NCBI GenBank assembly: GCA_017620345.1 | Contig: JAFZQP010000172.1 | Location: forward strand, 1-23,989 | DNA length: 23,989 bases | Origin: Lachnospiraceae bacterium | GTDB lineage: Bacteria > Bacillota_A > Clostridia > Lachnospirales > Lachnospiraceae | Direction: 5' to 3' | In this document: one piece after another, positions 1 through 8,557 of the stretch | How positions within the stretch are numbered: the stretch's first letter is position 1 | Layout: each line of letters begins with the position of its first letter | Made by a program: the position numbers and the translations under genes | The notes under the pieces: model-generated | What the model saw: the letters and a program-made list of their open reading frames with translations, nothing else | What the model was told of the DNA's origin: nothing | The model's database searches: none

Positions 1-1
1 A

Positions 2-268
2 CTCAGTTGGGCAAGTGCCGGTGGCCTTGGTTTCAGAGGTTCAAGGAAATCTACTCCTTACGCAGCACAGGTAGCAGCGGAGACAGCAACAAAGGCAGCT
101 CTTGTACATGGCCTTAAGTATGTTGATGTTTTCGTAAAGGGTCCCGGTTCGGGACGTGAGGCTGCGATCAGAGCTCTTCAGGCAGGTGGTCTTGAAGTAG
201 TATCGATCAAGGATGTAACTCCGGTACCTCATAACGGATGCCGCCCGCCGAAACGCAGAAGAGTCTAA
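2..268 (+). CDS. rpsK: 30S ribosomal protein S11 (C-terminal part, truncated by window edge)
   Basis: This is the C-terminal ~88 residues of ribosomal protein S11, which forms part of the 30S platform near the mRNA exit/E site. The reading frame starting at base 2 is open to a TAA at 266-268 and shows S11 hallmarks: [20 protein letters not shown] text, then a [14 protein letters not shown] stretch, and the basic C-terminal tail ending [11 protein letters not shown]. The start codon lies outside the window. It is followed after 20 nt by rpsD, in the usual alpha-operon order rpsK-rpsD-rpoA-rplQ. Identification is from recognised sequence and gene order; nothing unusual was seen. Confidence 0.96.
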   Translation, partial: LSWASAGGLGFRGSRKSTPYAAQVAAETATKAALVHGLKYVDVFVKGPGSGREAAIRALQAGGLEVVSIKDVTPVPHNGCRPPKRRRV

Positions 269-288
269 TTATTTAGGAGGAAAGATAA

Positions 289-882
289 ATGGCAGTCAAC
301 AGAGTTCCTGTATTGAAAAGATGCAGATCCCTCGGTCTTGAGCCGATGGTTTTAGGCTATGATAAAAAGTCAAGAAGATCCCTTACGAGATCAGGCAGAA
401 AGATGAGCGAGTATGCTCTTCAGCTCCGCGAGAAGCAGAAAGCTAAGTTCATCTACGGTGTATTGGAGAAGCCCTTCCGTAACTACTACGAGAAGGCAGA
501 CAGAATGAAGGGTATGACCGGTGAAAACCTTATGATCATGCTCGAGAGAAGACTTGACAATGTCATCTTCAGACTTGCATTCGCAAGAACAAGAAGAGAA
601 GCACGTCAGATCGTTGATCACAAACAGGTTACCGTTAACGGTAAGCTTGTGAACATCCCTTCATATCTTGTTAAAGCAGGCGATGTTATAGAGATCAGAG
701 AGAGCAAGAAAGACTCCGTAAGATACAAGGAGATCATTGAGACGGCAGGTGCAAGGATCGTGCCCGCATGGCTTGATGTCGACCAGGAGAATTTGAAAGG
801 AACCGTAAAAGCACTCCCCACCAGGGAAGAGATTGATGTTCCCGTTGACGAGATGCTTATAGTCGAGTTGTATTCAAAGTAA
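289..882 (+). CDS. rpsD: 30S ribosomal protein S4
   Basis: S4 is a primary 16S rRNA-binding protein needed to start 30S assembly, and in many bacteria it represses its own operon. The 197-residue product has the expected layout: an N-terminal helical domain, the [16 protein letters not shown] segment, and an S4 RNA-binding domain (about residues 85-150) with [16 protein letters not shown] and [19 protein letters not shown]. The N-terminus has one cysteine only, so this is the form without the CxxC zinc site seen in some S4 paralogues. The start is fixed by AGGAGG about 8 nt upstream of the ATG. It lies between rpsK and rpoA (25-nt gap). Confidence 0.97.
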   Translation: MAVNRVPVLKRCRSLGLEPMVLGYDKKSRRSLTRSGRKMSEYALQLREKQKAKFIYGVLEKPFRNYYEKADRMKGMTGENLMIMLERRLDNVIFRLAFARTRREARQIVDHKQVTVNGKLVNIPSYLVKAGDVIEIRESKKDSVRYKEIIETAGARIVPAWLDVDQENLKGTVKALPTREEIDVPVDEMLIVELYSK

Positions 883-907
883 TTCGTATCAAGAGAGGAG
901 ATGCTTT

Positions 908-1867
908 ATGTTCGATTTTGAAAAGCCGAGAATTGAAATTGCAGAAATATCTGAAGATAAGAGATACGGCAGATTTGTTGTTGAACCGCTTGAGAGAGGA
1001 TACGGTACAACACTTGGCAATTCTCTTCGCAGGATCATGCTTTCATCCCTCCCGGGTGCGGCTGTATCCCAGATTAAGATTGACGGAGTATTACATGAGT
1101 TTTCATCGATCCCGGGCGTAAAGGAAGATGTGACCGAGATCATAATGAACATCAAGAGCCTTGCAATACGCAATAATTCCTCGACAAATGAGCCCAAGAC
1201 GGCGATCCTCGAGTTTGAGGGAGAGGGAGTTGCAACGGCGGCTGATATTCAGGTCGATCAGGATATCGAGATCCTTAATCCCGAGATCAAGATCGCAACA
1301 CTTAACGGTGGTGCAAACAGCAAGCTCTACATGGAACTGACGATCACAAAAGGTCGCGGTTATGTGGGCGCTGACAAGAATAAGAACGACGAACTTCCGA
1401 TAGGTGTCATTGCAGTAGACAGTATCTACACACCTATTGAGCGTGTCAACATGTCGGTCCAGAATACCCGTGTAGGTCAGGTTACCGACTTTGACAAGCT
1501 TACACTTGATGTGTACACGAACGGTACACTCGGCCCCGATGAGGCGGTCAGCCTTGCGGCAAAGGTTCTGTCTGAGCATCTTGCACAGTTCATTAACCTT
1601 TCCGAAAGCGCACGTGAAGTGTCCGTTATGATCGATAAGGAACCTGAAGGTAAGGGTAAGCCTCTTGATATGAACATCGATGAGCTCGAGTTATCTGTTC
1701 GTTCCTACAACTGCTTGAAGCGTGCAGGCATCAACACGGTGGCTGAACTGATCAACAAGACACCGGATGAGATGATGAAGGTACGTAATCTGGGACGTAA
1801 GTCTCTCGAAGAAGTATTGGCAAAACTGAAGGAATTAGGTCTTCAGCTGAACGAAGGAGAGGATTAA
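908..1867 (+). CDS. rpoA: DNA-directed RNA polymerase subunit alpha
   Basis: The alpha subunit dimerises to start RNA polymerase assembly; its C-terminal domain binds UP elements and activators. The 319-residue length is typical. The N-terminal domain (about residues 1-230) has the [20 protein letters not shown] motif and the later [11 protein letters not shown] and [13 protein letters not shown] motifs. A short linker leads to the C-terminal domain (about 250-319), with [14 protein letters not shown] and [11 protein letters not shown] helix-hairpin-helix text. The start follows GAGAGGAG with normal spacing. The stop is one nucleotide before rplQ, so translation is probably coupled. Confidence 0.98.
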   Translation: MFDFEKPRIEIAEISEDKRYGRFVVEPLERGYGTTLGNSLRRIMLSSLPGAAVSQIKIDGVLHEFSSIPGVKEDVTEIIMNIKSLAIRNNSSTNEPKTAILEFEGEGVATAADIQVDQDIEILNPEIKIATLNGGANSKLYMELTITKGRGYVGADKNKNDELPIGVIAVDSIYTPIERVNMSVQNTRVGQVTDFDKLTLDVYTNGTLGPDEAVSLAAKVLSEHLAQFINLSESAREVSVMIDKEPEGKGKPLDMNIDELELSVRSYNCLKRAGINTVAELINKTPDEMMKVRNLGRKSLEEVLAKLKELGLQLNEGED

Positions 1868-1868
1868 G

Positions 1869-2405
1869 ATGGCAAAATACAGAAAGCTGGGAAAGACATC
1901 CAGCCAGAGAAAAGCATTAATTAGAAATCAGGTAACACAGCTGATCTATCATGGAAAGATAACAACAACGGAAGCAAGAGCCAAGGAAATCCGCAAGGAG
2001 GCTGAACACCTTATCGCTCTCGCTGTTAAAGAGCGTGACAACTATGAGACAGTTGAAGTTGATGCCAAGATCCCTTTAAAGGACAAGGACGGCAAGCGTG
2101 TTAAGGAAGTTGTTGACGGTAAGAAGGTAACACAGTTCGAGACAGTCAAGAAGACGGTCAAGAAGGATTCCGCAACAAGACTTCACGCAAGAAGACAGAT
2201 GCTCAAGGTTCTTTATCCTGTTGTTGAAGTACCCGATGCAGCTGCAGGAAAAAAGCGCAACACCAAGAAGGTTGACCTTGTTGCAATGCTCTTTGATGAT
2301 ATTGCACCCAAGTATGCAAGCCGCAACGGCGGTTACACAAGGATAATCAAGGTTGGTCCCCGTAAGGGTGATGCTGCGATGGAAGTTGTTATCGAGCTTG
2401 TATAA
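1869..2405 (+). CDS. rplQ: 50S ribosomal protein L17, long form
   Basis: L17 is a 50S protein near the peptide exit tunnel. The first ~55 residues (KLGKTSSQRKALIRNQVTQL, then ITTTEARAKEIR) and the C-terminal ~45 residues (FDDIAPKYASRNGGYTRIIK, then GDAAMEVVIELV) match L17. At 178 residues it is well above the usual 115-130. The excess is a charged Lys/Val/Asp-rich stretch at about residues 57-108 and a short AAAGKKRN-type segment near 125-132. Similar long forms are, to my knowledge, common in Lachnospiraceae. The start is backed by GAAGGAGAGG just upstream, overlapping the end of rpoA. A terminator hairpin follows. Confidence 0.96.
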   Translation: MAKYRKLGKTSSQRKALIRNQVTQLIYHGKITTTEARAKEIRKEAEHLIALAVKERDNYETVEVDAKIPLKDKDGKRVKEVVDGKKVTQFETVKKTVKKDSATRLHARRQMLKVLYPVVEVPDAAAGKKRNTKKVDLVAMLFDDIAPKYASRNGGYTRIIKVGPRKGDAAMEVVIELV

Positions 2406-2429
2406 GTTCGGTGGACTTGTGAATCTATG

Positions 2430-2458
2430 GGGAGTCGCTTGTTGCGGCTCCCTTTTTT
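2430..2458 (+). terminator. Intrinsic terminator of the alpha ribosomal operon
   Basis: GGGAGTCGC (2430-2438), loop TTGTT, then GCGGCTCCC (2444-2452) form a 9-bp stem with one G-T wobble, followed directly by six Ts (2453-2458). It lies 25 nt after the rplQ stop and only 10 nt before the chosen ecfA1 start. It is probably a transcription terminator that is leaky or followed by an unseen promoter, because ecfA1 has no spacer of its own. Confidence 0.85.
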
Positions 2459-2468
2459 GCTAAATGAC

Positions 2469-3317
2469 ATGGATCTTATAAGTGCTAAAAACCTTGTATT
2501 TGAATATGTTCGCCGAGACAAGAACGGTGAGGTTGACGGTTTTCTGAAGGCTATCGATGATGTTGATCTTGATATCCATCAGGGAGATTTTATTGCCATC
2601 CTCGGAGCCAACGGTTCGGGAAAATCAACGCTTGCCAAGCATCTGAACAGTCTTCTGCATCCTACGGAGGGGACTGTATTTGTAGACGGAAACGATACCA
2701 AGGACGAAGAGAAGATCTGGGATATCAGAAAGACCGTTGGTATGGTGTTCCAGAATCCCGAAAATCAGATGATAGGCACTATAGTCGAAGAGGACGTTGC
2801 TTTCGCACCGGAAAATCTCGGTATTGCTCCGCGCGAGATAAGAGAACGCGTTAAGGAAAGCCTTCAGACCGTGGAGATGTATGATCACAGAAAATCATCA
2901 CCGTCAAAGCTTTCCGGAGGGCAGAAACAGCGCGTGGCCATAGCAGGCGTACTGGCGATGCACCCCAAATGCATAGTTCTTGATGAGCCTACAGCAATGC
3001 TCGATCCGATAGGAAGGGCTGAGGTGATAAGAGCGATCAGGGCTCTTAATGATGTTGAGAATATCACGATGATCCTTATCACCCATAACATGGAAGAGGC
3101 TGTGTATGCGGATAAGATATATGTCATGAACAACGGACATATAGTAATGGACGGCACCCCCAGGGAGATCTTCTCAAGAGTAGAGGAACTTGAGGAAAAC
3201 AGACTGACGATCCCGGTTGTTACGAAACTTGCATACGAACTGCGCAGGGCCGGACTTGATATACCGGAAGGGATACTTACGAGAAAGGAGCTTTGTGAAG
3301 CTTTATGTCGATCATAG
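2469..3317 (+). CDS. ecfA1: ECF transporter ATP-binding subunit 1 (EcfA1/CbiO type)
   Basis: This is one of two ABC ATPases that, with EcfT, power group II energy-coupling-factor importers; interchangeable S proteins supply vitamin or metal specificity. Visible motifs are Walker A GANGSGKST (residues 46-54), the Q-loop region MVFQNPENQM, signature LSGGQKQRVAI, Walker B CIVLDEPTAMLDP, and the switch histidine in ILITHNMEEA. The chosen ATG gives 282 residues beginning MDLISAKNLVFEY, the normal family N-terminus. An in-frame ATG at 2427 would lie before the terminator stem and add an unrelated 14-residue tail, so it was rejected. No clear Shine-Dalgarno is visible before 2469. It overlaps ecfA2 by 13 nt. 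Confidence 0.94.
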   Translation: MDLISAKNLVFEYVRRDKNGEVDGFLKAIDDVDLDIHQGDFIAILGANGSGKSTLAKHLNSLLHPTEGTVFVDGNDTKDEEKIWDIRKTVGMVFQNPENQMIGTIVEEDVAFAPENLGIAPREIRERVKESLQTVEMYDHRKSSPSKLSGGQKQRVAIAGVLAMHPKCIVLDEPTAMLDPIGRAEVIRAIRALNDVENITMILITHNMEEAVYADKIYVMNNGHIVMDGTPREIFSRVEELEENRLTIPVVTKLAYELRRAGLDIPEGILTRKELCEALCRS

Positions 3318-4153
3318 TCAATCATCTCGATCATGTATACAGTCCCGGTACGGCTTTCGAGAAGAAGGCTTTAAATGATGTTTCGTTTAAGATAGAAGAC
3401 GGTGAGTATGTAGGGCTTGCAGGCCATACAGGTTCGGGAAAGTCGACACTTGTTACTCATCTTAACGGGCTGATGAAGCCTACAGCGGGTGCTGTATACT
3501 ATAACGGAGTTGATATAGCATCGGATGGGTATGACCTTAAAGGACTGCGCGGAAACGTAGGCCTTGTCTTTCAGTATCCGGAACATCAGCTGTTCGAAGA
3601 AGATGTCTTCACGGACGTGTGTTTTGGACCGAAAAATCTCGGGCTGCAACGTTCTGAAGTAGAGCTTCGTGCATATGAAGCACTCAAGGCAGTCGGTATA
3701 AGTGATGACAGATTTTATGTATCTCCTTTTGATCTTTCGGGAGGAGAAAAAAGGCGTGTGGCCATAGCCGGAGTGCTCGCGATGAAACCGCATGTTCTGA
3801 TACTTGATGAACCGTGTGCCGGGCTCGATCCGAAAGGCAGGGATGATATACTCGCCATTGCGGATAACCTTCATGATTCGCTCGGTATCACGATAATGAT
3901 AGTATCGCATTCCATGGACGATCTTGCAGATCATGTACAAAGGCTTATCGTTATGCATGACGGTATGATCGTAATGGACGGGTCCACAAGAGAAGTATTT
4001 TCACACAGGACGGAGCTTGAGTCTATCGGCCTTGCCGTGCCGCAGCCTACGGCAGTACTGTCGGATCTGAAAAAGATGGGCCTTCCCGTACGTGAAGATC
4101 TGATAACCGTTAAAGAAGCCAAGAATGAGATATTGAGAGTGTTCGGAAGATGA
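3305..4153 (+). CDS. ecfA2: ECF transporter ATP-binding subunit 2 (EcfA2/CbiO type)
   Basis: This is the second ATPase of the ECF module, pairing with EcfA1 as a heterodimer under EcfT. The 282 residues carry Walker A GHTGSGKST (40-48), Q-loop text VFQYPEHQLFEEDV, signature LSGGEKRRVAI, Walker B VLILDEPCAGLDP and the switch region IMIVSHSMDD. The QYPEHQLFEEDVFTDVCFGP segment is typical of EcfA2 rather than EcfA1. The start lies inside the end of ecfA1 and the stop overlaps the ecfT start as ATGA, so the three genes are probably translationally coupled. No S component is present in the window, as expected for the shared-module type. Confidence 0.94.
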   Translation: MSIIVNHLDHVYSPGTAFEKKALNDVSFKIEDGEYVGLAGHTGSGKSTLVTHLNGLMKPTAGAVYYNGVDIASDGYDLKGLRGNVGLVFQYPEHQLFEEDVFTDVCFGPKNLGLQRSEVELRAYEALKAVGISDDRFYVSPFDLSGGEKRRVAIAGVLAMKPHVLILDEPCAGLDPKGRDDILAIADNLHDSLGITIMIVSHSMDDLADHVQRLIVMHDGMIVMDGSTREVFSHRTELESIGLAVPQPTAVLSDLKKMGLPVREDLITVKEAKNEILRVFGR

Positions 4154-4950
4154 TAAGAGATATAACACTTGGACAATATTATCCTGCACAGTCGGTGCTT
4201 CACAGGCTTGATCCGAGGGTCAAGTTGACCGGTACGCTCATCTATGTCATTTCACTGTTTCTGTTCCAGAGTTTTACCGGGTATATAGTAGCTACCGTAT
4301 TTCTTGCGTCGGTGATCATATTATCGAGAGTGCCTTTTTCATTTATGATCCGCGGGCTGAAAGCGGTACTCATACTCCTCATATTTACGGCTACGCTCAA
4401 TATGTTTCTGACTCCCGGAAGGGAACTTGTCTCTTTCTGGAAGTTTAAGATAACGATAGAAGGCCTGAGACTGGCGGCATTTATGATACTGAGGCTCGTA
4501 TATCTGATAATCGGGTCATCGGTAATGACTCTGACTACAACGCCATCCAACCTGACGGACGGTCTGGAGAAGGGGCTCGGATGGCTGAAGATACTGAAGA
4601 TCCCTGTACACGAGATCGCGATGATGATGTCGATCGCGCTTACGTTCATACCTGTACTTATGGAAGAAACCGATAAGATAATCAAGGCACAGCAGGCAAG
4701 GGGCGCGGATTTTGACAGCGGGAATATCGTCCGCAGGGCAAAGGCGCTCGTACCGATACTTGTACCGCTGTTTGTATCAGCGTTCCGCCGTGCGAACGAT
4801 CTTGCCACGGCGATGGAATCCAGGTGCTATCGCGGGGGAGAAGGACGGACGAAGCTGCATCCCCTGAAGTATCAGATGCGGGATTTTGTTGCATACGCTG
4901 TCCTGCTCGTGTATCTGGGAGCGATCGTAACTGTGGGAATAGTCTTTTAG
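4150..4950 (+). CDS. ecfT: ECF transporter transmembrane subunit EcfT
   Basis: EcfT is the membrane scaffold that transmits ATPase motion to the S component. The 266-residue protein has several hydrophobic segments, e.g. LTGTLIYVISLFLFQSF, GYIVATVFLASVIIL and a last helix near residues 246-265. The family coupling helices are visible: QQARGADF around residue 180 (first ARG motif) and MESRCYRGGEGRT around 222-234, matching the second coupling motif. The opening LGQYYPAQSVLHRLDPRVKL is a standard EcfT N-terminus. The start overlaps the ecfA2 stop by 4 nt. A 26-nt gap leads to truA. Confidence 0.95.
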   Translation: MIRDITLGQYYPAQSVLHRLDPRVKLTGTLIYVISLFLFQSFTGYIVATVFLASVIILSRVPFSFMIRGLKAVLILLIFTATLNMFLTPGRELVSFWKFKITIEGLRLAAFMILRLVYLIIGSSVMTLTTTPSNLTDGLEKGLGWLKILKIPVHEIAMMMSIALTFIPVLMEETDKIIKAQQARGADFDSGNIVRRAKALVPILVPLFVSAFRRANDLATAMESRCYRGGEGRTKLHPLKYQMRDFVAYAVLLVYLGAIVTVGIVF

Positions 4951-4976
4951 AATAAGCAATTTGCCGGGTATATTAC

Positions 4977-5798
4977 ATGAACAGACGTATAATGCTTACA
5001 GTCGCATATGACGGCACGAATTACAGCGGATGGCAGATACAGCCGGACGCTGAGACGATAGAAGGCGTTCTTGACAGGGAACTGTCGAGGATACTCGGAG
5101 AAGACATAAGGGTCATCGGGGCATCAAGGACCGACGCAGGAGTGCATGCTGAAGGGGCTGTAGCCGTGTTTGATACGGACTCACGCATTCCCGGGGAGAA
5201 GTTCTCCTATGCGCTCAATCAGAGCCTGCCCGATGATATCGTGGTCAGGCAGTCGAGAGAAGTACCGCCTGATTTTCATCCGAGGAAGACGGCCTGTGTT
5301 AAGACATACAGGTACAGTATCTGGCATGACAACTTCCCAATGCCGACTAACAGCAGATACACCCATTGGGTGCATTATCCTCTGGACGCATATGCAATGG
5401 AGGAAGCTGCGCTGTTCTTCAGGGGAAAATACGATTTTGCGGGATTCTGCAGTGCGGCAACGGACGCAGAGTCAACCGTGAGGAAGATATATGACATAGA
5501 AGTAGTGCGTGAACACAGAAAGCCTGTTTTACGAGAGGGTGGAAGATTATACTACGGCAGGATCGATATATTCGTGACCGGAGACGGGTTCCTGTATAAC
5601 ATGGTCAGGATAATCGCGGGAACGCTCATCGATGTAGGAACGGGTAAGATCAAGTCGACCGATATACCGGAGATAATAGACTCAAAGGACCGCTCGCGGG
5701 CCGGAAACACTGCGCCGGCAAAGGGACTGACCCTGATGGGATATGATTTCTTCGGTGCTGACAGGTTTCCGAAAGATCCCGGATCAGAGTATGAGTGA
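4977..5798 (+). CDS. truA: tRNA pseudouridine(38-40) synthase TruA
   Basis: TruA converts U38, U39 and U40 in the anticodon arm of tRNAs to pseudouridine. The 273-residue protein starts with the family pattern LTVAYDGTNYSGWQIQ; the catalytic aspartate is in GASRTDAGVHA (Asp53). Later motifs include RKTACVKTYRYSIWH, the YDFAGFCSAATD segment and FLYNMVRIIAGTLIDVG. No strong Shine-Dalgarno is seen before the ATG. In Firmicutes truA often follows the ecf genes. Its 3' end overlaps the next gene by 8 nt, which ties this housekeeping gene to the uncharacterised module downstream. Confidence 0.95.
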   Translation: MNRRIMLTVAYDGTNYSGWQIQPDAETIEGVLDRELSRILGEDIRVIGASRTDAGVHAEGAVAVFDTDSRIPGEKFSYALNQSLPDDIVVRQSREVPPDFHPRKTACVKTYRYSIWHDNFPMPTNSRYTHWVHYPLDAYAMEEAALFFRGKYDFAGFCSAATDAESTVRKIYDIEVVREHRKPVLREGGRLYYGRIDIFVTGDGFLYNMVRIIAGTLIDVGTGKIKSTDIPEIIDSKDRSRAGNTAPAKGLTLMGYDFFGADRFPKDPGSEYE

Positions 5799-7074
5799 AA
5801 AAACAACGGATAACCGCATATCCGAACTGGCAAAGAAAGTGCTATCGCTTGCAAGGGACAGCATAGTGGTCAGGTACCGCTTCTTCGACAGAACCCTTAC
5901 AGCGATAGATATCGTGGAAAAAGAAGCTACCGGAGTGTATACCGGAGGTCCGGGGATACTGGAGTATGATCCGGTAAGACTTCTTGACGATTATAAAAAA
6001 GATGTGAACTTTGCGGTAAGGCTACTCCTTCATGTTATATTTCACAACATATTCATGCACTACGGCCGTAAGGATATCGCAAACAGCGAATATTGGGACA
6101 TAGCCTGTGATATAGCCGTTGAGAATACGATACTTGCAATGGAAAGCGGTTACTCAAGACTGACCGACACACACGTGCAGACAGTACTGGCCAGGCTGAA
6201 TAAATGGGTACCGGCTCTTACGGCCGGATCGCTGTACAGGGAATTCATGGTAGGCGGGATATCTTCGGATTCTGCTGAGGAATACTCAAGACTGTTTAGG
6301 ATGGATATCCATCACAGGGATGAACCGGTCGGTAAAAAAGATGAGATCACGATCTCGGAAAAGGACTGGGAAGCGATAGCACGACGTGTCGCCGCGGAGC
6401 TCAAGTCGTTTTCCAAAGACATAAAAGGCGGCGATACGATACTGCTCAACCTTAATGAGGGTGTACGCAGGACTTACGATTATGATGAGATAATCAAACG
6501 TTTTGCCGTTATGTCGGAGGAGATAAAAGTCAATCCCGACGAATTCGACTATATCTATTATACATACGGCCTTTCAAAATACGGAAATATGCCGCTCATA
6601 GAGCCTCTTGAATACACGGATGAGAAGAAGATAAAGGAATTCGTTATCGCAGTCGATACTTCGGCATCGGTAAGAGGCAAGACTGTTGAAGGATTTCTGG
6701 AAAGAACCTATGATCTTCTTGCGGGCTCCCTGTCGTTTTCAGAGACGATGAACGTTCATATAATACAGTGCGACAGTGCTGTGACGGATGATACAAAGAT
6801 AACCGACCGAAAGATGTTAAAAGAGATCGCGGGAAGTCTGAAGGTCAGGGGATTCGGAGCTACAGATTTCCGCCCTGTATTTGAATATGTCGGGGACCTT
6901 ACGGACAAAAGAGAGTTTACGAAACTTAAAGGTCTTATCTATTTTACGGACGGATACGGGATCTACCCGGAATCCCCGCCGCCATATGACTGTATGTTTG
7001 TGTTTGACCACCACGATGATATGAGACCACCCGTACCGGCATGGGCACTTGTCTCGATCTTTGAGGAAAAATAA
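5791..7074 (+). CDS. VWA-like protein with degenerate metallopeptidase-like N-terminus (DUF2201 type)
   Basis: The 427-residue product resembles the DUF2201 family: an N-terminal putative metallopeptidase domain followed by a VWA-like domain. The N-terminal part has three histidines spaced as in the family (His81, His85, His90 in HVIFHNIFMH), but the HExxH glutamate position is valine, so peptidase activity is doubtful. The C-terminal VWA part has a full-looking metal-ion-dependent adhesion site: DTSAS at 289-293, Thr358 in GATDF and Asp387 in YFTDGYG. The ATG at 5791 overlaps the truA stop by 8 nt; an upstream in-frame codon at 5743 was rejected because it would run deep into truA. One nucleotide separates it from the AAA+ gene. 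MoxR/VWA couples usually remodel or activate client proteins; the client here is unknown. Confidence 0.85.
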   Translation: MSEKTTDNRISELAKKVLSLARDSIVVRYRFFDRTLTAIDIVEKEATGVYTGGPGILEYDPVRLLDDYKKDVNFAVRLLLHVIFHNIFMHYGRKDIANSEYWDIACDIAVENTILAMESGYSRLTDTHVQTVLARLNKWVPALTAGSLYREFMVGGISSDSAEEYSRLFRMDIHHRDEPVGKKDEITISEKDWEAIARRVAAELKSFSKDIKGGDTILLNLNEGVRRTYDYDEIIKRFAVMSEEIKVNPDEFDYIYYTYGLSKYGNMPLIEPLEYTDEKKIKEFVIAVDTSASVRGKTVEGFLERTYDLLAGSLSFSETMNVHIIQCDSAVTDDTKITDRKMLKEIAGSLKVRGFGATDFRPVFEYVGDLTDKREFTKLKGLIYFTDGYGIYPESPPPYDCMFVFDHHDDMRPPVPAWALVSIFEEK

Positions 7075-7075
7075 T

Positions 7076-8557
7076 ATGAATATCAAAGAAGCCAAGAATT
7101 ACATCAAGGATACGATAACTGCTTATCTTAAGAAGGATGAGTTCGGTGACTACAGGATACCTGCATACAAGCAGCGCCCGATATTCCTGATCGGAGCGCC
7201 CGGTATCGGAAAGACCGCGATAATGAGCCAGATCGCAAGCGAACTCGAAATTGCACTTGTGAGCTATTCTATGACTCATCATACGAGACAGTCGGCGCTG
7301 GGCCTCCCGTTTATTAAGGAAAAGACGTACGGTGACAGGACTGTCAGCGTTTCCGAATATACGATGAGCGAGATAATCGCCAGCATTTACGACACGATGG
7401 AAGAATCCGGTGTCAGGGAAGGCATATTGTTCCTTGATGAGATAAACTGTGTGTCGGAGACGCTTTATCCGTCGATGCTCCAGTTCCTTCAGTATAAAGT
7501 GTTCGGAAAGCATACGGTACCGGACGGATGGGTGATCGTAACGGCCGGGAATCCTCCCGAATACAACAGGGCGGTCAGGGAGTTTGATGTCGTGACTCTT
7601 GACAGGCTGAAGGTCATATCCGTGGAGGCAGACTATCCGGCATGGAAGAGCTATGCCTCATCGATAGGCGTGCATGGGGCGATAATGGGATTCCTTGAGA
7701 GTAACAAAGACAGCTTTTACAAGGTAGAAACTACCGTATACGGAAAAAAATATGTGACTGCCAGAGGATGGGAAGACCTGTCTGAAATGATCAGGCTTTA
7801 TGAGGAAGACAATAAGACGGTAGGCGATAACCTGATCGGTCAATACATCACAGATGAGAAGACCGCAAAAGACTTTTCAGCTTATTATGATCTGTATAAT
7901 AAATACAGGAAGCAGTACGATGTTGAGTCTGTATTTTCCGGAGAACTTAACGAGAAGACAGCCGATGCGGCGGCTTCTGCGCCCGTGGATGAGCGCCTGG
8001 CACTGACAGGACTTCTTGTTGATACGATAAAAACTGAGATGAAACGCGTCCTTTCCGATCACCGGATGCTCCGGCAGATCAGGCAGGGAATATCATCCGT
8101 TGCCGATGCAGAAAGCGCTGAGGCATCAAAGCGGCTTGCCTCGCTGATCGATGCGAACGACAGTATCATAAAGCAGAAGACAAGAGCAGGCTCATTATCC
8201 AATGCGGAAAAGACATATCATAAAAAGATTGGTCGATTCTACACGGATGCGAAGAAGAGGGTCGATGCAGGCGAAAGCATAAAGGATATATATAATAGTA
8301 AGGTTAAGGATCTTAAAGCAGATTCCGGGAATGTGCTGATGCGCATCGATAATCTGTTTGCCGGAGTTGACAGGATGTTCGGTGCCGAGGGAAATGAGAT
8401 GCTCGTTCTTGTAACTGAGCTGACACTCGATCCCGATACAAGTGAGTTCCTGTCTGATTTTCCGTCGGGATCATATGAGAGATACAATTCTGTTCTGAAA
8501 GTGGGGGACAGGGCTGAGAACCTCAGGAAAGAGATCATTGCCCTCGAAGGATTGTAA
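7076..8557 (+). CDS. MoxR-like AAA+ ATPase
   Basis: The 493-residue protein has an AAA+ core with Walker A GAPGIGKT (residues 40-47), Walker B ILFLDEINCV (Asp121-Glu122) and a sensor-1 region VIVTAGNPPEYN. The DEIN and GNPPEYN text is MoxR-like, and the adjacent VWA gene supports a MoxR-VWA chaperone pair. Residues beyond about 300 form a long, mainly helical, charged extension (to 493) not needed for the AAA+ core. The ATG follows TTGAGG with about 10-nt spacing; upstream in-frame codons inside the VWA gene were rejected. Its TAA shares an A with the next ATG (TAATG). The substrate is not evident. Confidence 0.88.
   Translation: MNIKEAKNYIKDTITAYLKKDEFGDYRIPAYKQRPIFLIGAPGIGKTAIMSQIASELEIALVSYSMTHHTRQSALGLPFIKEKTYGDRTVSVSEYTMSEIIASIYDTMEESGVREGILFLDEINCVSETLYPSMLQFLQYKVFGKHTVPDGWVIVTAGNPPEYNRAVREFDVVTLDRLKVISVEADYPAWKSYASSIGVHGAIMGFLESNKDSFYKVETTVYGKKYVTARGWEDLSEMIRLYEEDNKTVGDNLIGQYITDEKTAKDFSAYYDLYNKYRKQYDVESVFSGELNEKTADAAASAPVDERLALTGLLVDTIKTEMKRVLSDHRMLRQIRQGISSVADAESAEASKRLASLIDANDSIIKQKTRAGSLSNAEKTYHKKIGRFYTDAKKRVDAGESIKDIYNSKVKDLKADSGNVLMRIDNLFAGVDRMFGAEGNEMLVLVTELTLDPDTSEFLSDFPSGSYERYNSVLKVGDRAENLRKEIIALEGL

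Noticed and set aside
1103..1579. Long reverse-strand open frame inside rpoA
   Set aside because: Wholly inside a certain gene, with no ribosome site and no family resemblance; a frame shadow.
2427..2468. Earlier ATG for ecfA1
   Set aside because: The extension is encoded by the terminator hairpin and matches no EcfA N-terminus.
2406..2468. L17 downstream element type RNA after rplQ
   Set aside because: Only a simple hairpin with T-run is present; an ordinary terminator explains it.
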